This document shows, piece by piece, positions 62,067 through 64,000 of a stretch of 64,000 nt of DNA (the first letter of the stretch is position 1; the number at the start of each line of letters is the position of its first letter). The DNA comes from Panorpa germanica (lineage: Eukaryota; Arthropoda; Insecta; Mecoptera; Panorpidae): NCBI GenBank assembly GCA_963678705.1, contig OY783215.1, forward strand, positions 11,265,740-11,329,739, read 5' to 3'. The notes below the pieces were generated by a model. It was not told the DNA's origin. It saw only the letters and a list, made by a program, of their open reading frames with translations, and did not search any database. Position numbers and translations under genes: made by a program.

Positions 62067-62414
62067 GTGAGCTAAGTATACTTAAATATGTATATAAACA
62101 ATTGCTTAGATGCAACAAGCGCTCAAGGCGAAAAAACGGATTTAAGAACTTTTTTTGTAAGATAATGTAAGATAAATTAAAATAATTAAACTAGAGATCA
62201 TTTCTGGGGCTCATACCTTAAAATGGATATGAGTTCAGTTAGTTCTAGGAACAGGATCCGTTTACCATAACTGAAAACAAGTAATATTATCACATAACCT
62301 AACAAATAATAACGGGTTCTGGTCTCTGCTAATTTGATTACCATTATCTACACATGGTCACTTGGTGACAGAAAGTTGATTATAATCATATTTATACTAT
62401 AATTTAATTTGCAG

Positions 62415-62496
62415 ACAATTTTCCACATCGCTAAGTGAAGAAATAATAAAGCCAATGAGACAGCTGATCGAGGTGCAGCATAAATCACGAAAGCAG
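62415..62496 (+). CDS. Nost: Nostrin-like F-BAR protein, exon 4
   Basis: Acceptor TTTGCAG, donor AGCAG|GTAAAG. Reads QFSTSLSEEIIKPMRQLIEV then QHKSRKQ. The E.IKP...L...Q...RK pattern is the second F-BAR helix of Nostrin. It ends in phase 0. Confidence 0.85.
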
Positions 62497-62974
62497 GTAA
62501 AGAAATAATGATAAGCAACGAAATGACACCTCGGCTACATATCTTAGCTTTTATTATCTTTTAAAACTTTCAGACAGTTTTATTAGTAATAACTACAAGC
62601 ATTTTTAAATAACTTTCCATCTCGTTTCACGTTGTTATATCCGTCATATTTATTCTGATTTATGGGACGTAATAACTTTATGACAATCTAAAGATTGGAA
62701 TACTGAATTTAATGGCATCTTCTTTACAAACAATGTTGACAAGATTCGTATAGGATTCGTATTAGATTCTAAAGGATCGAACCGAATCGCATTAGAATCG
62801 TATTAGATTCGGACGAGATTTAGATTACAGTTTGTATGGTTGTATAGGGTCTATCAACATGAGCGGTCTTTTTAAATTAAATTAAATATAACTTAATTAA
62901 ATTAATACTAAACGCAGAATTGTTTTAGAATCGCTTCCATAAATATTTAATTAACAATAAAGTATATTAAACAG

Positions 62975-63105
62975 GTTGAGGGTTCAGTAAATAAAACATT
63001 CAACTCTTTATCGGACTCCAGAACTACAGAAGCAAAAAGTAAAAAGAATTCACACGGAGCAGCACGAGAGAACGAAAAATTACAAGATGCGATGCTGGAT
63101 GCAAG
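62975..63105 (+). CDS. Nost: Nostrin-like F-BAR protein, exon 5
   Basis: Acceptor TTAAACAG, donor CAAG|GTAATT. Reads VEGSVNKTFNSLSDSRTTEA, then KSKKNSHGAARENEKLQDAM and LDA. Charged coiled-coil sequence continuing the F-BAR helices, with K.KK...A..NEKLQ as in Nostrin-type proteins. Leaves a split Arg codon. Confidence 0.82.
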
Positions 63106-63399
63106 GTAATTACAAACGACAATGTTCATCCTGGTTCCTGGCCTGACCTAACCCTACGTTCACTGAAGTTTACATTTAATTTAAATTGATAATAAAATTA
63201 AATGGTCTTTGTTAAATATTTACGTAGAGCTACATTTACATCTTCCAGAAATGTATATTACACAAGATACAAGTTTGAACTTGATTTCTTTTGTAAATAG
63301 TTATAGAGAATGTTTATACCATAGCATTTAATGGAAGGTGTATGATGTAATAGTAAAATATCATAATATAATTGTAAATTTGGTTTAGCTTGTTAAAAA

Positions 63400-63500
63400 T
63401 GTATATTTTAATTGTTAATATCTCCTATAATATTCAGATTTATTAAAGAATAATTATACATTTGAGGTCTTGATAGCCAACTTTAATAATATACGAATAG
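63400..63500 (+). repeat. MITE family A terminal fragment
   Basis: AATTGTTAATATCTCCTATA, TTATTAAAGAATAATTA and ACATTTGAGGTC follow the right-hand part of the 18161 copy in order. It lies in intron 5 of the Nostrin-like gene. Confidence 0.5.
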
Positions 63501-63754
63501 AGTACAGTTCTTTTTATACAAATAGACCCTTGGTTCATAATTCCATTAAAGTATAAGATGAACAGTTTCACTAGAGTATAGTACAATTTGTAGAAATTAA
63601 AATATGTAGAACATACAAGTTTATATACTTGTGCATTTACTCATTCACCAACATGTGCAAGTAAATGCAGCTTTATAACTGTGTTCTTTATTTTTAATTG
63701 CTCGTTTGTTTAGTACAAACTAAACAGATCTTTAATGGCTTGTTTATTTAATAG

Positions 63755-63919
63755 ATTATCACGTGCACCAAGTTTATCTATCCTATCATCACAAACACCG
63801 TCAAAACACTCAGAAAAGGACGGCACAAGGCTTGAAAATAAAAGAAAGAAAGCTGAAGATGCCGTTAAGAAGGCAGATGTTGAGTATTATACGTGCTGTG
63901 TACGCGCGGAACGGTCCAG
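63755..63919 (+). CDS. Nost: Nostrin-like F-BAR protein, exon 6 (gene continues beyond the window)
   Basis: Acceptor TTTAATAG, donor TCCAG|GTAAAT. Completes Arg, then reads LSRAPSLSILSSQTPSKHSE, a linker, then KDGTRLENKRKKAEDAVKKA and DVEYYTCCVRAERS. The KRKKAEDAVKKADVEYY segment matches the later F-BAR helix with its E(D/N).YY motif. It ends with a split codon in phase 2. Downstream HR1-like and SH3 parts, expected in Nostrin, would lie outside. The serine-rich stretch at the start is less typical of F-BAR domains and may be an insect-specific insertion or alternative exon. Confidence 0.82.
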
Positions 63920-64000
63920 GTAAATATTCTAGCAGAAATATTTGGTGAAATGTACTGAATGTCATCTTCTATTACTTGTTCTATTTATGGTTACAAAAGT

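Overview
The window looks like insect nuclear DNA. It is AT-rich (roughly two thirds A+T by eye), has spliced genes with GT..AG introns, and carries an LTR retrotransposon, LINE fragments, a tRNA-derived SINE family and several short inverted-repeat (MITE-like) families. The order of insect cannot be fixed from the sequence alone.

Layout. (1) Bases 1-7789 are a nearly complete, apparently intact LTR retrotransposon on the minus strand. Its two LTRs look identical; the left one lacks only its first 11 bases because the window starts there. One uninterrupted 1649-codon ORF encodes a BEL/Pao-type gag domain (DUF1759-like) and a zinc knuckle, followed by Ty3/gypsy-type protease, reverse transcriptase, RNase H and integrase. 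Between RNase H and integrase lies a segment that reads as a degenerate OARD1/TARG1-type macrodomain. The 3' end carries two copies of a hairpin + polypurine tract + LTR-terminus module, and the leader contains an 84-bp tandem repeat. (2) Bases 7790-40000 hold no host gene that I can support. The stretch is filled with old MITEs, SINE pieces, LINE pieces and anonymous AT-rich DNA, with a few GC-richer islands that could be regulatory or noncoding first exons. (3) Bases 40007-63919 are the 5' part of one host gene on the plus strand, a Nostrin-like F-BAR adaptor. A 1.85-kb first coding exon encodes a 616-residue acidic, low-complexity N-terminal extension. It is joined in frame across a 19.4-kb intron to five short exons that encode the beginning of the F-BAR domain. 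The gene runs past the right edge, so any SH3 domain lies outside the window. (4) The large intron is itself a TE graveyard. It includes a SINE with a clear 12-bp target duplication, head-to-head LINE fragments, two PIF/Harbinger transposase N-terminus fragments, and a MITE inserted in one of those fragments. The other fragment supplies the empty site and so fixes the MITE boundaries.

The most unusual object is the retrotransposon: its gag and pol appear to come from different LTR-element lineages, and it appears to have captured an ADP-ribose-binding fold that has since lost its signature residues. The host gene is a membrane-curvature/adaptor protein whose long N-terminal exon has three imperfect repeats carrying Tyr-based motifs.
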